DNA of 64,000 nucleotides from Nitrosopumilus sp. b1 (GCF_014078545.1 NZ_MU078713.1:1-64000); one strand, 5' to 3'; positions 43,197 through 52,516 are shown, counted from the stretch's first letter. Notes: generated from the letters alone by a model not told the origin. Numbers and translations: made by a program.

Positions 43197-43910
43197 ATGA
43201 AAGTACGAATCTTTGAAATCTTCACTTCAGTTGAGGGCGAAGGTATCCTTTATGGAACAAAGACTATGTTTGTTAGACTGGCCGGATGTCCATTCACTTG
43301 CTTTTACTGCGATACCAAAGAATCACTTCCAATGGATTCGGGAGTAGAATATTCTATTTCTGATGCATGCAAGATGATTGATGAGCAACTAGAAGATCAT
43401 ACTTACAAGGTAAATTTCACAGGTGGAGATCCGTTGGTACAACATGAAGCAGTTGCAGAACTTGCAAAGCATATCCAAACAAAACATATTCCCACATATT
43501 TGGAATCATCGTGTTTTGATGCAAAAAAGTTTCAACATGTTTTACCATACATGGATTTCATAAAAATTGAATTTAAAACCAAAGAATCAGATTTTGTCGA
43601 TTCTAAACATTATCCAACTCTCTTAGATAATGCATTTGAGTGTCTTAGAACAGCTGTTAATTCAAAAAAGAAGACATACATCAAAATTGTAGTTAGCTCA
43701 AAAACCACAAAAGAAACAATATCAGAACTATCAAAGCGAATTTTCTCTACAATTTCAAAATATGATATCTCTGGATTTATCATTCAACCTACCTATGGAA
43801 TTTCCGAACCAACCTTAGAACAGCTTTTAGCATTTTATGATGTAGTGGTACCTTACTATGATGAAGTAAGAGTTGTTCCTCAATTGCATAAAATTATTGG
43901 GGCACCATGA
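43197..43910 (+). CDS. queE: 7-carboxy-7-deazaguanine synthase
   Basis: A 237-residue radical SAM enzyme making the 7-deazaguanine core of archaeosine/queuosine. 'SVEGEGILYGTKTMFVRLAG' precedes the cluster motif 'CPFTCFYCD' (C-x3-C-x2-C, about 31-39). The 'NFTGGDPL' strand follows and 'VRVVPQLHKIIGAP' ends the protein. It is followed 6 bp later by folE, the preceding step of the pathway. Confidence 0.94.
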   Translation: MKVRIFEIFTSVEGEGILYGTKTMFVRLAGCPFTCFYCDTKESLPMDSGVEYSISDACKMIDEQLEDHTYKVNFTGGDPLVQHEAVAELAKHIQTKHIPTYLESSCFDAKKFQHVLPYMDFIKIEFKTKESDFVDSKHYPTLLDNAFECLRTAVNSKKKTYIKIVVSSKTTKETISELSKRIFSTISKYDISGFIIQPTYGISEPTLEQLLAFYDVVVPYYDEVRVVPQLHKIIGAP

Positions 43911-43916
43911 CAACAT

Positions 43917-44516
43917 TTGGGAATCCTTCAAATAGTAGATGAATCGTCTGAAAATATCGAAATGGATGAAGAACGAGTTCACAAACTAGTAAGAGAGCTT
44001 ATCATAGAACTAGGAGAAGATCCCACAAGAGAGGGATTACGTGAGACTCCTAGAAGAATTGCAAACATGTACAAAGAAATCTTTTCAGGATATGACTCTG
44101 ATTCAGAATTATCTGTACAATTTTCTGAGGACTCTGACGTAGTTGTTGCAAAAGATATCCAGTTTTACTCTATGTGTGAACACCACATGTTACCATTTTT
44201 TGGTAAAGTTCACATTGCATATTCTCCAAATGGACGAGTATTTGGAATTTCAAAGCTGGTTAGATTAGTGGAGAAGTTCTCAAAGAGACTCCAAATTCAA
44301 GAACGCCTTACAAAAAATATTGCAGATGAACTACATGCACAGGGTGTAAAAGGAGTAGTTGTAGTTGCCGAAGCCGAGCACCTATGCATGAAGATGAGAG
44401 GAGTCAAAAATGACGCAAGAATGACAACTAGTGCATTCAGAGGAATTTACGAAAACAAGGATGAGCGGGAATCCGTCGTTGCCATGATCAGAAAGCGTTC
44501 TTCTGAACAATTTTAG
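43917..44516 (+). CDS. folE: GTP cyclohydrolase I (FolE type)
   Basis: A 199-residue enzyme with a TTG start (an ATG at 43962 is the alternative). It converts GTP to dihydroneopterin triphosphate. '[19 protein letters not shown]', zinc motif '[17 protein letters not shown]' and '[11 protein letters not shown]' are the bacterial/eukaryotic type IA signature. Most archaea use the unrelated MptA, so the type is notable. The context of queE and queC points to preQ0/archaeosine synthesis. Confidence 0.94.
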   Translation: MGILQIVDESSENIEMDEERVHKLVRELIIELGEDPTREGLRETPRRIANMYKEIFSGYDSDSELSVQFSEDSDVVVAKDIQFYSMCEHHMLPFFGKVHIAYSPNGRVFGISKLVRLVEKFSKRLQIQERLTKNIADELHAQGVKGVVVVAEAEHLCMKMRGVKNDARMTTSAFRGIYENKDERESVVAMIRKRSSEQF

Positions 44517-44558
44517 ATCTGATTAAACATTAAATACCGAGTTATTAAGACGAGGTTT

Positions 44559-44912
44559 GTGGGCGTACACAATAACATTCACATTCCAAAAGAATCTTGG
44601 CCACACTGGATTTGGTATGCTATTGAATTTGCAATCGTTTTAGCAATCTCAATGTTAGTTGCAAGAGAAATTACTGATCCTAGGCTGGGTGACATTGCAG
44701 CTCTTGTGGGTCAAAGTGCGGCCCTAGAGTCTTGGGAAGGAATAACAGTTCACTCTAAAGATTTTGTTAATCTTGCACCAGAAATAAGAGGCCAGGTTGA
44801 ATCAATGGCTAATTGGATATTTTATTCAATAGTAGCTGGAATTTTTCTTGGATGGTATATTGTCATTAGGGGATTTATTCTCAAAAAGAAAATTCTTGAT
44901 AACAAATACTAG
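44559..44912 (+). CDS. membrane protein of unknown function
   Basis: A 117-residue protein with a GTG start. Helices are at about 16-37 and 87-107, with a soluble loop between them. It lies between folE and the convergent queC, overlapping the end of queC by 4 bp. A preQ0-related role would be guesswork. Confidence 0.65.
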   Translation: MGVHNNIHIPKESWPHWIWYAIEFAIVLAISMLVAREITDPRLGDIAALVGQSAALESWEGITVHSKDFVNLAPEIRGQVESMANWIFYSIVAGIFLGWYIVIRGFILKKKILDNKY

Positions 44913-45580
44913 AGATATCTTGTCTGGTCTGTAACTCCAGCTGTAGAAAACGCAACTTTTCTGTTGTTACATGATTCACATTTTCCACAATGAAACTTTT
45001 TACTCTCATAACAGCTCCATGTTTTAAAAATATCTAAACCAAGATTTTTCTGACCAATTTTTATTAAATCACTTTTTGATAGTCCTGCTCTGTATGGAGA
45101 CCAAATTTCTAGTGGTTTTCGAATCTTCTTCTTAATCCCATCTATTTCGCCCTCATTAAAAGCAGATTCAATTTTTTTAGCAAAAGAGGGCCTACAATCA
45201 GGATAATTGGTATCTCCTTTATGTGCACCGTATGCTACAATGGATGCTCCTAGAGTATATGCCCATGCAGAAGAAATTGATAAGAAAACTGCATTTCTAA
45301 TTGGCACGACAATAGAATATTCAAATTTTTGAGGTATCTTTCTTTTTGAATCTGTTAGAACATTTGTTTTACCATAAAGATCCCTCATAAATCCAATATT
45401 GACTATTTTATGCTCCTTAAAACCAAGAGATTTTGAAAATTTTTTTGCAATTTTAATCTCTTGATCTGCACGCTGTCCATAAGAAAACGTAATCCCATAC
45501 AATTGAAAATTTGGTTTTAGATGAACAGCAGTACACACTGAATCAATTCCGCCACTAAAAATCACAACAGCTTTTTTCAT
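44909..45580 (-). CDS. queC: 7-cyano-7-deazaguanine (preQ0) synthase
   Basis: A 223-residue PP-loop enzyme converting carboxy-deazaguanine to preQ0 with ATP and ammonia. The PP-loop is 'FSGGIDSVCTAV' (8-19). Zinc-binding cysteines lie in 'TWSCYESKKFHCGKCESCNNRK' (C, C, C, C). It forms the last shared step after QueE and FolE, encoded nearby on the opposite strand. It follows thrB by 9 bp. Confidence 0.94.
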   Translation of the reverse strand: MKKAVVIFSGGIDSVCTAVHLKPNFQLYGITFSYGQRADQEIKIAKKFSKSLGFKEHKIVNIGFMRDLYGKTNVLTDSKRKIPQKFEYSIVVPIRNAVFLSISSAWAYTLGASIVAYGAHKGDTNYPDCRPSFAKKIESAFNEGEIDGIKKKIRKPLEIWSPYRAGLSKSDLIKIGQKNLGLDIFKTWSCYESKKFHCGKCESCNNRKVAFSTAGVTDQTRYL

Positions 45581-45589
45581 TTCAAATAA

Positions 45590-46504
45590 CTATCGAGTTT
45601 TAGGACCCATACTTGGTTTGCATACTACTGTCTTACATTCAAGTTTGGCTGTTCTAAAACCTCTTTCCATAGCAGCACTGATTTTTTTAACATTATTTGA
45701 TTTGGATGTAAAAGCAATCACTGATGGCCCTGCTCCGCTGATTGTTACGCCATATGCGCCAGCATCAAGTGCTAATTTTTTTACCTTTGAAAATCCTGGA
45801 ATCATATGTTGCCTTGCAGGCTCTACAATTACATCCCGAATAGAAGTTCCAATTAATTTTGAATCTTTCAAAAGAAATCCGGAAACTATGGCAGATGCAT
45901 TTGATAGATTTATGATAGAATCTTTTAGGTCAACCTTTTTTGGAATAACACTTCTTGAAACTTTGGTTTTTTTTGCAGGAACATCCAGTTTAGGAATTGC
46001 AACACAACAAACTAGATCTTTTGGAGGGTTTATTCTTATGACATTTAGCGGACTAGTCCTCACAATCACAAATCCACCAAGAACCGATGCTGCAACATTA
46101 TCATAATGAATTGAACCTGCGCTTGCTTTTTCACCCATACCGGCATACTCCACCAAGGCATTACCGTCTAATTTTAGATTGAATAATTTATCAAAAGCGA
46201 TTGCAGTTGCAGCAGCTGATGCTGCACTGCTGCCCATCCCAAAACCTGCAGGTACGCCCTTTTTGATTTTAATCTCCAATCCTCCTTTGGTTCTAAATTT
46301 TTTCATCATGTATTTGGCAACTAATCCTGCAGTGTTGTTCTCCACATTCAAAGGAATAGAGTCTGAGCTGACAATTTTAATTCCATTCTTTATTTTTGTT
46401 AGAGTGATCTCATCATAAAATGCATCAAGTGCCAAGCCAAATACATCAAATCCTGGCCCAAGATTTGCAGTTGATGATGATGCCTTTACTGATACTCTGT
46501 CCAA
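45590..46504 (-). CDS. thrB: homoserine kinase
   Basis: A 304-residue GHMP kinase phosphorylating homoserine for threonine synthesis. It has an N-terminal 'SSTANLGPGFDVFGLALD' (about 10-27), ATP loop 'PAGFGMGSSAASAAAT' (about 86-101) and the C-terminal 'GAYGVTISGAGPSVIAF'. The start codon directly follows the stop of the GPN GTPase gene, so they are coupled. Confidence 0.94.
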   Translation of the reverse strand: MDRVSVKASSSTANLGPGFDVFGLALDAFYDEITLTKIKNGIKIVSSDSIPLNVENNTAGLVAKYMMKKFRTKGGLEIKIKKGVPAGFGMGSSAASAAATAIAFDKLFNLKLDGNALVEYAGMGEKASAGSIHYDNVAASVLGGFVIVRTSPLNVIRINPPKDLVCCVAIPKLDVPAKKTKVSRSVIPKKVDLKDSIINLSNASAIVSGFLLKDSKLIGTSIRDVIVEPARQHMIPGFSKVKKLALDAGAYGVTISGAGPSVIAFTSKSNNVKKISAAMERGFRTAKLECKTVVCKPSMGPKTR

Positions 46505-47263
46505 TTAATCTTCAATCTCCTCTCCAAGATTTATCATTCTACTTAACGAGCTTTCTAAATTAACCATTCCTTCTCCAGTTACATTTGATATTGGGATTAG
46601 ACCTTGAGCAAAACCTCCCAAATTCAAACCTCGTAAAATATTTGACGCAAGAGTATACGTTTCGCCATCTGTTTCAGATGCAATGGCATTTTCTAATGAA
46701 CTCAAATTTGACGTCCACTTTAGAATATCTTTTAACTTTTCACCAATCAAATCAACTTTTGTCAATGCATTAACTGTTGGAAGTCCCAATCGTAATCTTA
46801 TCGATGTTGACAAAAGAGCAATTGAAACAAAATTAATTGGTGTAGTGACCAATGCTCCATCATACAAGAATACTGAGATCTTCTCATCCTCTGTAAGATT
46901 TTGAACAAGAAATGGACCACTCGAGCGGTATGCAAATAACTCAATTTGTCCCGGTGTATCAACAATCAAGTAATCAGGATTAACATTATCGATTTCTAGC
47001 TTGATATCATCAATCTTTGATGCTATCAAATCATTTGCCATAATCATTGCGCCATTTGGTCCTAGATCATATTTTTTCATAATTGAAACGATATCTACAT
47101 GATCTCTCACATCAATATCACAACTATATGGTAGACTTGCGACACCTGGATCTAAATTAAGCACTGCAGCAAATGCTCCATTTTTTGTATAGTATTCGTT
47201 AATTTTAGATGTAAGCAGGGATTTTCCAGAACCAGCTGTGCCTGCAATAAAAATTGACTTCAA
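46505..47263 (-). CDS. GPN-loop GTPase
   Basis: A 252-residue P-loop GTPase. Walker A 'GTAGSGKS' (7-14), the signature Gly-Pro-Asn in 'LGPNGAMI' (about 72-79), 'VDTPGQIELF' (about 101-110) and 'LTKVDLI' specificity motif. Eukaryotic GPN proteins assemble RNA polymerase II; the archaeal role is probably also assembly. Divergent from the flippase-like gene. Confidence 0.92.
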   Translation of the reverse strand: MKSIFIAGTAGSGKSLLTSKINEYYTKNGAFAAVLNLDPGVASLPYSCDIDVRDHVDIVSIMKKYDLGPNGAMIMANDLIASKIDDIKLEIDNVNPDYLIVDTPGQIELFAYRSSGPFLVQNLTEDEKISVFLYDGALVTTPINFVSIALLSTSIRLRLGLPTVNALTKVDLIGEKLKDILKWTSNLSSLENAIASETDGETYTLASNILRGLNLGGFAQGLIPISNVTGEGMVNLESSLSRMINLGEEIED

Positions 47264-47290
47264 TCCTTCGCGATATTGTCTATTATTCGC

Positions 47291-47298
47291 TTATATTT
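47291..47298 (+). promoter_or_regulatory. TATA box for flippase-like gene
   Basis: TTATATTT centred about 26 bp before the ATG at 47320. It supports that start over an upstream ATG at 47254 that lies within the divergent GTPase gene. Confidence 0.55.
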
Positions 47299-47319
47299 GA
47301 ATCCATAAAAATTCCATTA

Positions 47320-48336
47320 ATGAATTGGAGAATAATTGCAATCCCTGCAAGTATGATTCCAATAATCATAATTGCCATCCAGTTTGATATCCAACTTGAT
47401 GATATCTTTTCCATAGGTATTGTGCCCTTTGTTGGAGCAGTAGCAGCAATTTTTATCAAACTTGGACTACAAGGAATAAAGTTTAGCTATATTACGCGAA
47501 ATTATCTTGGAAAGATTGACTCCATCTGGAAGATGACTGGAGTCAGAGTTGGAAGCGAATTTATCAAATTTACAACCCCCATGTTTGTTGGTGCAGAATT
47601 TGTAGTCATCTATTGGTTACACAAAAAAGGAGTTTCACCATCAAAGGCTTCATGGATTGCTATTATGGATATTGTAACCGAAGTATTAGCTGGAGGAATT
47701 TTATCAATCATGGCAGGAGTTATTGCGTTAATTCATGGGGCTTATGTTGTAGCAACAATTGTTTTGATTACTAGTATCTTTGTAACAACATTATGGCTAG
47801 TTTTGTTCTTTCTTTCATCAAAAAAGACCTTCCAAGTACCGCAATCTCTTTCCAATCTTGTCATAAGATTTGGTAAAGAAAAAGGAGCAAAATACATCCA
47901 ACAATCAAACATGTGGATGGAAGAAGTATGTACAATGAGTAGAAAAAACCTCAGAACAAAAGAATCAAAGAAAGTTTTTGTTAACGGACTTTTACTATCA
48001 TTACTTTCCTGGATTTTCTATGGAATCTCATTTATGATTATAGCCCATGGTACTGGATTTTTCATTAACGTATTTGATTCTGTAATGGCTGTAATGGCTG
48101 CAAATGCAATCGGAAACTTACCAATAACAGTTGGGGGTTCAGGATTGGCTGAATTTGGAATTGTCGCATATCTAAACAACTTGGATCCGTTTAATTTTGA
48201 AATTTCAGAAAATAGCATAGAGTGGAATGCAGTGATTGGATGGCGTATTGCAACTTATTATGTTCCAATAGCGGTAACGTGGATCCTTTTAGTAAAGCTG
48301 GCACTTAGTAAATATACAAAACCTGAAATAAAATAG
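47320..48336 (+). CDS. UPF0104 / lysylphosphatidylglycerol synthase-type transmembrane protein
   Basis: A polytopic membrane protein of about 338 residues with seven to eight helices. It resembles the flippase-like UPF0104/LPG-synthase TM family, including the late 'ANAIGNLPITVGGSGLAEFG' loop. Family members are thought to move lipids or lipid-linked sugars. The preferred start follows the TATA box. Confidence 0.82.
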   Translation: MNWRIIAIPASMIPIIIIAIQFDIQLDDIFSIGIVPFVGAVAAIFIKLGLQGIKFSYITRNYLGKIDSIWKMTGVRVGSEFIKFTTPMFVGAEFVVIYWLHKKGVSPSKASWIAIMDIVTEVLAGGILSIMAGVIALIHGAYVVATIVLITSIFVTTLWLVLFFLSSKKTFQVPQSLSNLVIRFGKEKGAKYIQQSNMWMEEVCTMSRKNLRTKESKKVFVNGLLLSLLSWIFYGISFMIIAHGTGFFINVFDSVMAVMAANAIGNLPITVGGSGLAEFGIVAYLNNLDPFNFEISENSIEWNAVIGWRIATYYVPIAVTWILLVKLALSKYTKPEIK

Positions 48337-48371
48337 AAAGCACTTTATTTTTGGAAATTTGAATTAAAAAA

Positions 48372-49169
48372 ATGAATTTTACAAACAAAACTGTTCTCAT
48401 TACTGGTGCGTCAAGTGGAATTGGTGAAGCATCTGCCATAGAATTTTCAAAAAAAGGTGCATCCGTTATACTGGTTTCAAGAGATAAAGCAAAATTAGAA
48501 CTAGTCTCAAAAAAGCTTGAGCAGTTCAAGAATAAAGTATTGGTATATCCATGTGATGTTTCAGTAAAGTCTAAAGTCGAATCAATGTCCAAGTGTGTTC
48601 TAGAAAAATTTGACCATATCGATACACTTGTAAACAATGCAGGATTTGCAGTCTATGGCTCTGTTTCTGATTTATCTATTGAAGAAATAGAATCTCAAAT
48701 GCAAACAAATTATTTTGGCATGGTTTATTGCATCAAAAATTTTCTTCCTTCAATGATTAAACAAAGATCTGGACACATTGTCAATGTAGCATCTGTTGCA
48801 GCAAGCTTTGGTCTTCCAGGAATAGCATCATACTGTGCATCAAAATTTGCAATGCTTGGATTCTCAGAGGGATTAAAACATGAGCTAAAGAATACTGGTG
48901 TTGGAGTTACCGTTGTTAGCCCAATCATGGTTAGAACAAATTTCTTTGACCATCCGTCATTTGAAACAATGCCAAAGTATTCTCCTACTTCGCTTTCTGC
49001 AAAAACTGTAGCAAAGGCAGTTGTAAAGGCTTCATCATCCTCACGACTGGAGATTATCGTACCCTCTGTTGTACGCGCAGCAGTATGGGCAAAACATACT
49101 ATTCCCTACGCAATTAATCCTATAATTGGTTCAGCATTTAAGAAACAATTAGATTCAATGAAAAAATGA
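48372..49169 (+). CDS. SDR family oxidoreductase
   Basis: A 265-residue classical short-chain dehydrogenase. 'TGASSGIGEAS' (11-21), 'LVNNAGFAVYG' (about 86-96), 'NVASVAASFG' and 'YCASKFAML' (about 156-164). The longer C-terminal helix region resembles DltE/YqjQ-type membrane-lipid-associated SDRs. Substrate unknown. Confidence 0.88.
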   Translation: MNFTNKTVLITGASSGIGEASAIEFSKKGASVILVSRDKAKLELVSKKLEQFKNKVLVYPCDVSVKSKVESMSKCVLEKFDHIDTLVNNAGFAVYGSVSDLSIEEIESQMQTNYFGMVYCIKNFLPSMIKQRSGHIVNVASVAASFGLPGIASYCASKFAMLGFSEGLKHELKNTGVGVTVVSPIMVRTNFFDHPSFETMPKYSPTSLSAKTVAKAVVKASSSSRLEIIVPSVVRAAVWAKHTIPYAINPIIGSAFKKQLDSMKK

Positions 49170-49170
49170 G

Positions 49171-49566
49171 TTACTCTTCTGAATCATCGGATGATTCTGG
49201 AGAACCAACGTCTAATAGCTCAAGACTGTTGAGATTAAACTGATAGATTGCATTCATCTCAATCTCTTTTTCTTTCTGCAAAAATTCTACCACTTTTTTA
49301 CTAAGTGGTGCCTTTAGCATGTCAAATTTGAATTCATAAACAACTCCCTTCTCCAAGTCTGAAGTCTTTAGCTTTTTTGGTAGATCCATTGTTACAATAT
49401 GTCTGCCATCTTCAACTGGATCATACAGCTGAGTATCCATCTTGCCATCTTTATCATAAATCTCTAAAATGTATCCTGTTCTTGTTTGTGGAGATGGTTT
49501 TTCAAATTTTGCATTCTGAATCTCATCAGTGACCCACTTTGGAATGTCTTCCTTCTTTTTTACCAT
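49171..49566 (-). CDS. conserved hypothetical protein
   Basis: A 131-residue soluble protein with alternating strands and basic helices and an acidic Ser/Asp/Glu tail. No cysteines and no catalytic motif. It lies 11 bp after a zinc-ribbon gene on the same strand, suggesting the two work together. Confidence 0.65.
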   Translation of the reverse strand: MVKKKEDIPKWVTDEIQNAKFEKPSPQTRTGYILEIYDKDGKMDTQLYDPVEDGRHIVTMDLPKKLKTSDLEKGVVYEFKFDMLKAPLSKKVVEFLQKEKEIEMNAIYQFNLNSLELLDVGSPESSDDSEE

Positions 49567-49577
49567 ATTAGATCACA

Positions 49578-49886
49578 CTAAAGACGCTGTTTTTCTTTTT
49601 TACTTTTTTGCCACCACTCTTGATAGTCATACTGTCTATCTGCTTTGGTGTACTCTTTCTGGTTTAGTCTAGCTCTGATATCTCCAACCTGCTCTCGTGT
49701 TGCATAAAGACCACATTTTGGACACACAAAGTGTTTAGTTCTTGTATCCATCTTCATAGGAAATTCTATTGTTTCAAATAATTTGTTTAATTCATCTCTG
49801 TTTCTTTCTTCTTCGAGAGTGTCATCTTCATATTTTTGCTGGATCTTTTTTTTCTCCCGTGCTGTACATTCTGGACAATTTACCAA
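49578..49886 (-). CDS. zinc-ribbon protein
   Basis: A 102-residue protein with a TTG start. Cys-x2-Cys pairs at 'NCPEC' (4-7) and 'VCPKCG' (about 54-57) flank a charged helix. The C-terminus is strongly basic and aromatic ('YDYQEWWQKSKKEKQRL'). It could bind RNA or ribosomes. A possible 34-residue gene ends 13 bp upstream on the same strand. Confidence 0.72.
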   Translation of the reverse strand: MVNCPECTAREKKKIQQKYEDDTLEEERNRDELNKLFETIEFPMKMDTRTKHFVCPKCGLYATREQVGDIRARLNQKEYTKADRQYDYQEWWQKSKKEKQRL

Positions 49887-49898
49887 TGTTGACTTGAC

Positions 49899-50003
49899 CT
49901 AATGTTTTCCATAAAAGCGTTCCCAAATTCTTCGATCAATGTTGAATAAAACAGCATCTGGTACGCGGATTATATCTTCATCCCTTGCGGTCAGTTCGCC
50001 CAT
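49899..50003 (-). CDS. possible 34-residue mini-protein
   Basis: The frame is ATG to TAG. It encodes 'MGELTARDEDIIRVPDAVLF' followed by a basic, aromatic tail 'NIDRRIWERFYGKH'. The composition looks protein-like and it sits in operon order before the zinc-ribbon gene. The coding part overlaps one arm of a long inverted repeat, so the repeat rather than a protein may be the selected feature. Confidence 0.4.
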   Translation of the reverse strand: MGELTARDEDIIRVPDAVLFNIDRRIWERFYGKH

Positions 50004-50021
50004 CGAAATACCGCGTACCAG
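49954..50021. repeat. 13-bp perfect inverted repeat with 42-base loop
   Basis: ATCTGGTACGCGG and CCGCGTACCAGAT pair perfectly across about 42 bases. Just outside, AACATTGAT and ATCAATGTT pair again, with an asymmetric bulge. This is a strong hairpin in either strand's RNA. It lies between the glycosyltransferase stop and the zinc-ribbon start. Confidence 0.7.
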
Positions 50022-50047
50022 ATAACATTGATAATTCTAAAATGGTA

Positions 50048-51280
50048 TTATTTCTTCTTTTCAAGAAATTCTGAAACTATCGATGCGGTGTTTTTTGCAC
50101 CATTTCCATCAAAGTTTTGTGAAAATTCGGCAAGATTTTCTTCATACGACAAATAATCTGATTTTATTTTTTTAATTGCGGAAATTACTTGTTTGGCACT
50201 CTTTGCTAAAACTCCTAACTTCTTCTCTTGTGCCCAAGCAAGTTGGTTTGTGTGCTCATCATAAATTGGCATTCCGATAATTGGTTTTGATTTTTCTCCC
50301 AAGATCTCACCCATAACTGTGTGAGAGCCGTTAATCACAGCATACCTGCATTGCTCCAAGACGGAGTCTTTTTCTTGCTCTGAAAGAAAACCAATATCAA
50401 TTTGAATCCAATCTATCTTTTTTTCTAATGCTTCTGTAATTGCATACTTTTTTCCGTCTTTTCCCAAGACTGAATCAATTGAAGGATCATTTGTTGCATG
50501 AGAAATTATTCTACACTCAGTTCTCATCTCATCATCAGAAAAGACCTGATTATATCTTTGACCCGTGCCTTCATTAGTTGATTTATTTCCCGTTCTCATC
50601 CAATAGCCAAATTCTTTATGAGCAATTAATTTTTCAAGATCACTTTTTGGTGTTGACTCTAAATTTTTTTGTGCGGTAAAATTTCCAACATAGATCACTT
50701 TTTCTTTGACTTTTTCAGGGAAATTCAGATTATACTCGCACATTGTATATGGGGGAGGCGAATCTGCAACAAGAATCTTAGTAGCCTTTGCAATCTGTTT
50801 TGCAACAAAAACTAGTGATGGATAAAAATAAAATCTTGATTTCCATAATCTTGGCATAAATTGATTTGTGACAAATAGACTGGGGATATTTCTGTTATAT
50901 GCTAGAACATTAGAGCCCATGTCTCCATCATTAATTACTAGATCAAACTTTTCTGTATCGTATAACCGACGTTCTTCCTTTAGATAGCTTGAAATCTGTT
51001 TGATTAGGGGAGGATTTTTTGAAATTGGCAGTGCTACATTTAACATAGATAGAGAAAGACTTGGACCCATCTTTCCATCAATGGGAGTTGGCATCAAAAT
51101 CTCATGAATCTGTTCTCTTTTATCAGGAAATTTTTCTACTAGCTTTTCATAGATTGGTGATTTTGTAGAAAAGTGAATCTGATAGTCATCAACAAAATCT
51201 GGTAAGACTTTGTTTAGTCTCATCATCCTCGAATAATGACCGTTACCCCATGGATAGATGAATTCGCCTATCTTCTTCAT
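50048..51280 (-). CDS. GT-B-type glycosyltransferase-like protein
   Basis: A 410-residue protein. The N-terminus 'YPWGNGHYSRMMRL' is the glycine/histidine loop of MurG/GT28-like transferases. 'VINDGDMGSNVLA' ends the first Rossmann half. The C-terminal half holds 'VINGSHTVMGEILGEKSKPI', equivalent to the donor-sugar-binding G-G-x-x-T/S-x-x-E region. It likely transfers a sugar to a lipid or surface glycan. It is encoded alone. Confidence 0.8.
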   Translation of the reverse strand: MKKIGEFIYPWGNGHYSRMMRLNKVLPDFVDDYQIHFSTKSPIYEKLVEKFPDKREQIHEILMPTPIDGKMGPSLSLSMLNVALPISKNPPLIKQISSYLKEERRLYDTEKFDLVINDGDMGSNVLAYNRNIPSLFVTNQFMPRLWKSRFYFYPSLVFVAKQIAKATKILVADSPPPYTMCEYNLNFPEKVKEKVIYVGNFTAQKNLESTPKSDLEKLIAHKEFGYWMRTGNKSTNEGTGQRYNQVFSDDEMRTECRIISHATNDPSIDSVLGKDGKKYAITEALEKKIDWIQIDIGFLSEQEKDSVLEQCRYAVINGSHTVMGEILGEKSKPIIGMPIYDEHTNQLAWAQEKKLGVLAKSAKQVISAIKKIKSDYLSYEENLAEFSQNFDGNGAKNTASIVSEFLEKKK

Positions 51281-51311
51281 ATGCTAAAAACAAATCAAGC
51301 CGTTTAAATTT

Positions 51312-52430
51312 TCAATGCTCTAAACCAAGCGAATCAAGAATATCATGAATGTTATTTGCGCCTAGTTTGATAGAGATCTTCTGTTTTGATTTTATCGCAT
51401 CCTGTACTATTTTTTGTACATTGATTTTTTTCTCTTGGAGTTTGACTTTTTGAAGCCTTTGAATATTTGATAGAAACTTGGTAATTCCTATTTGTCTTGC
51501 AGTTTTGAGAATATCTTCATCAAGACCGCTTAGAGGAGTAATCGGTATGATGGAATTTTTAAACACTTTTTGTAGTAACTCATCTGAGAATTTTACTGGA
51601 AAGATTAAGGGAGTAATTGGTAGAGAAACATGTGTAATCTTTTTTGTTTTAGAGATCTCAATTGCTATTTGTGTAATAACATCTACCAAATGAAAATAAT
51701 TTTCAAGATTGGTTGGAAGAGGTAAAAACTCTAGCTCTATCTTTGGTTGTAAAGTGAATGGTAAAATTTGATTTAGAATCTTTATTAGATTTTGAAGATC
51801 TGATTCATCTCTATAACAAATGATTAATTTTCCTGTAAATCCTTCTTTGATTGTTTCAATTACATTTAATGCAGATAATTCATCATATATGCAACAAAGG
51901 ACCTGTGCATTGTGAAAATCATTAGGAATTCCATTAAGACCTTGATCAACAAAAATGCATGTATATGCATTTGATTTTGTCAGGTATGTATACAATAACT
52001 TATCATGCTTAGTTTCTGTTCCAGGTTTTATTCCAAGATTTGATGTGCTCTCAATAATTTTACCTGTAGATGCAATCTCGACATCCTTTGGCAGATATCC
52101 TTTGGAATTTCCTTCAACCTTTACTAAAAACTTCTCTCCTTTGAGAATCAAATTTTTCCCAATTTTATTTATCTGAGAAATAACTAAATCAAATTTATTC
52201 TCAATCTTGTTTGCTATAGCTACTTGTTTAATCCCAAATAATGTATTGATGGTTGAGGAAGCAATTACTGGATCATCAACCTTTACTACTATTACATCAT
52301 CATCGACTGTAATACTCTCAAATTTTAGATTACGAATTTTTAGAATTTTTTTAATATTTGATATCAGTGTCTTTGTTTTATTTTTTCCAAATATCGATGG
52401 AAATACTATAACAAATATCTCATTTTCCAT
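51312..52430 (-). CDS. ThiI-like THUMP protein lacking a PP-loop
   Basis: A 372-residue protein. An N-terminal ferredoxin-like region and THUMP-type region (about 60-165) are followed by a Rossmann-like domain. The C-terminal 'PITPLSGLDEDILKTARQIG' matches the end of ThiI 4-thiouridine synthase. The ATP-gripping S-G-G-x-D-S loop expected after THUMP is replaced by unrelated residues ('GLNGIPNDFHN'). Probably a tRNA-binding protein that no longer adenylates, or one that needs a partner. Divergent from cysH. Confidence 0.65.
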   Translation of the reverse strand: MENEIFVIVFPSIFGKNKTKTLISNIKKILKIRNLKFESITVDDDVIVVKVDDPVIASSTINTLFGIKQVAIANKIENKFDLVISQINKIGKNLILKGEKFLVKVEGNSKGYLPKDVEIASTGKIIESTSNLGIKPGTETKHDKLLYTYLTKSNAYTCIFVDQGLNGIPNDFHNAQVLCCIYDELSALNVIETIKEGFTGKLIICYRDESDLQNLIKILNQILPFTLQPKIELEFLPLPTNLENYFHLVDVITQIAIEISKTKKITHVSLPITPLIFPVKFSDELLQKVFKNSIIPITPLSGLDEDILKTARQIGITKFLSNIQRLQKVKLQEKKINVQKIVQDAIKSKQKISIKLGANNIHDILDSLGLEH

Positions 52431-52516
52431 TTTTCTTTTTTATTTCCAGTTGTTTATAATTCAGGATCGTAAATTACCTCGTAATCATTATAAAACAAAC
52501 CAAGTGATAATAAATT

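Noticed and set aside
45618-46106. 162-codon frame opposite homoserine kinase
   Set aside because: Entirely inside thrB, which has all GHMP kinase motifs. The frame is a shadow of its codon bias.
49954-50021. tRNA or box C/D sRNA at the long hairpin
   Set aside because: No T-arm or anticodon arm. CTGA- and GATGA-like strings are present on the minus strand but lack correct terminal C and D boxes.
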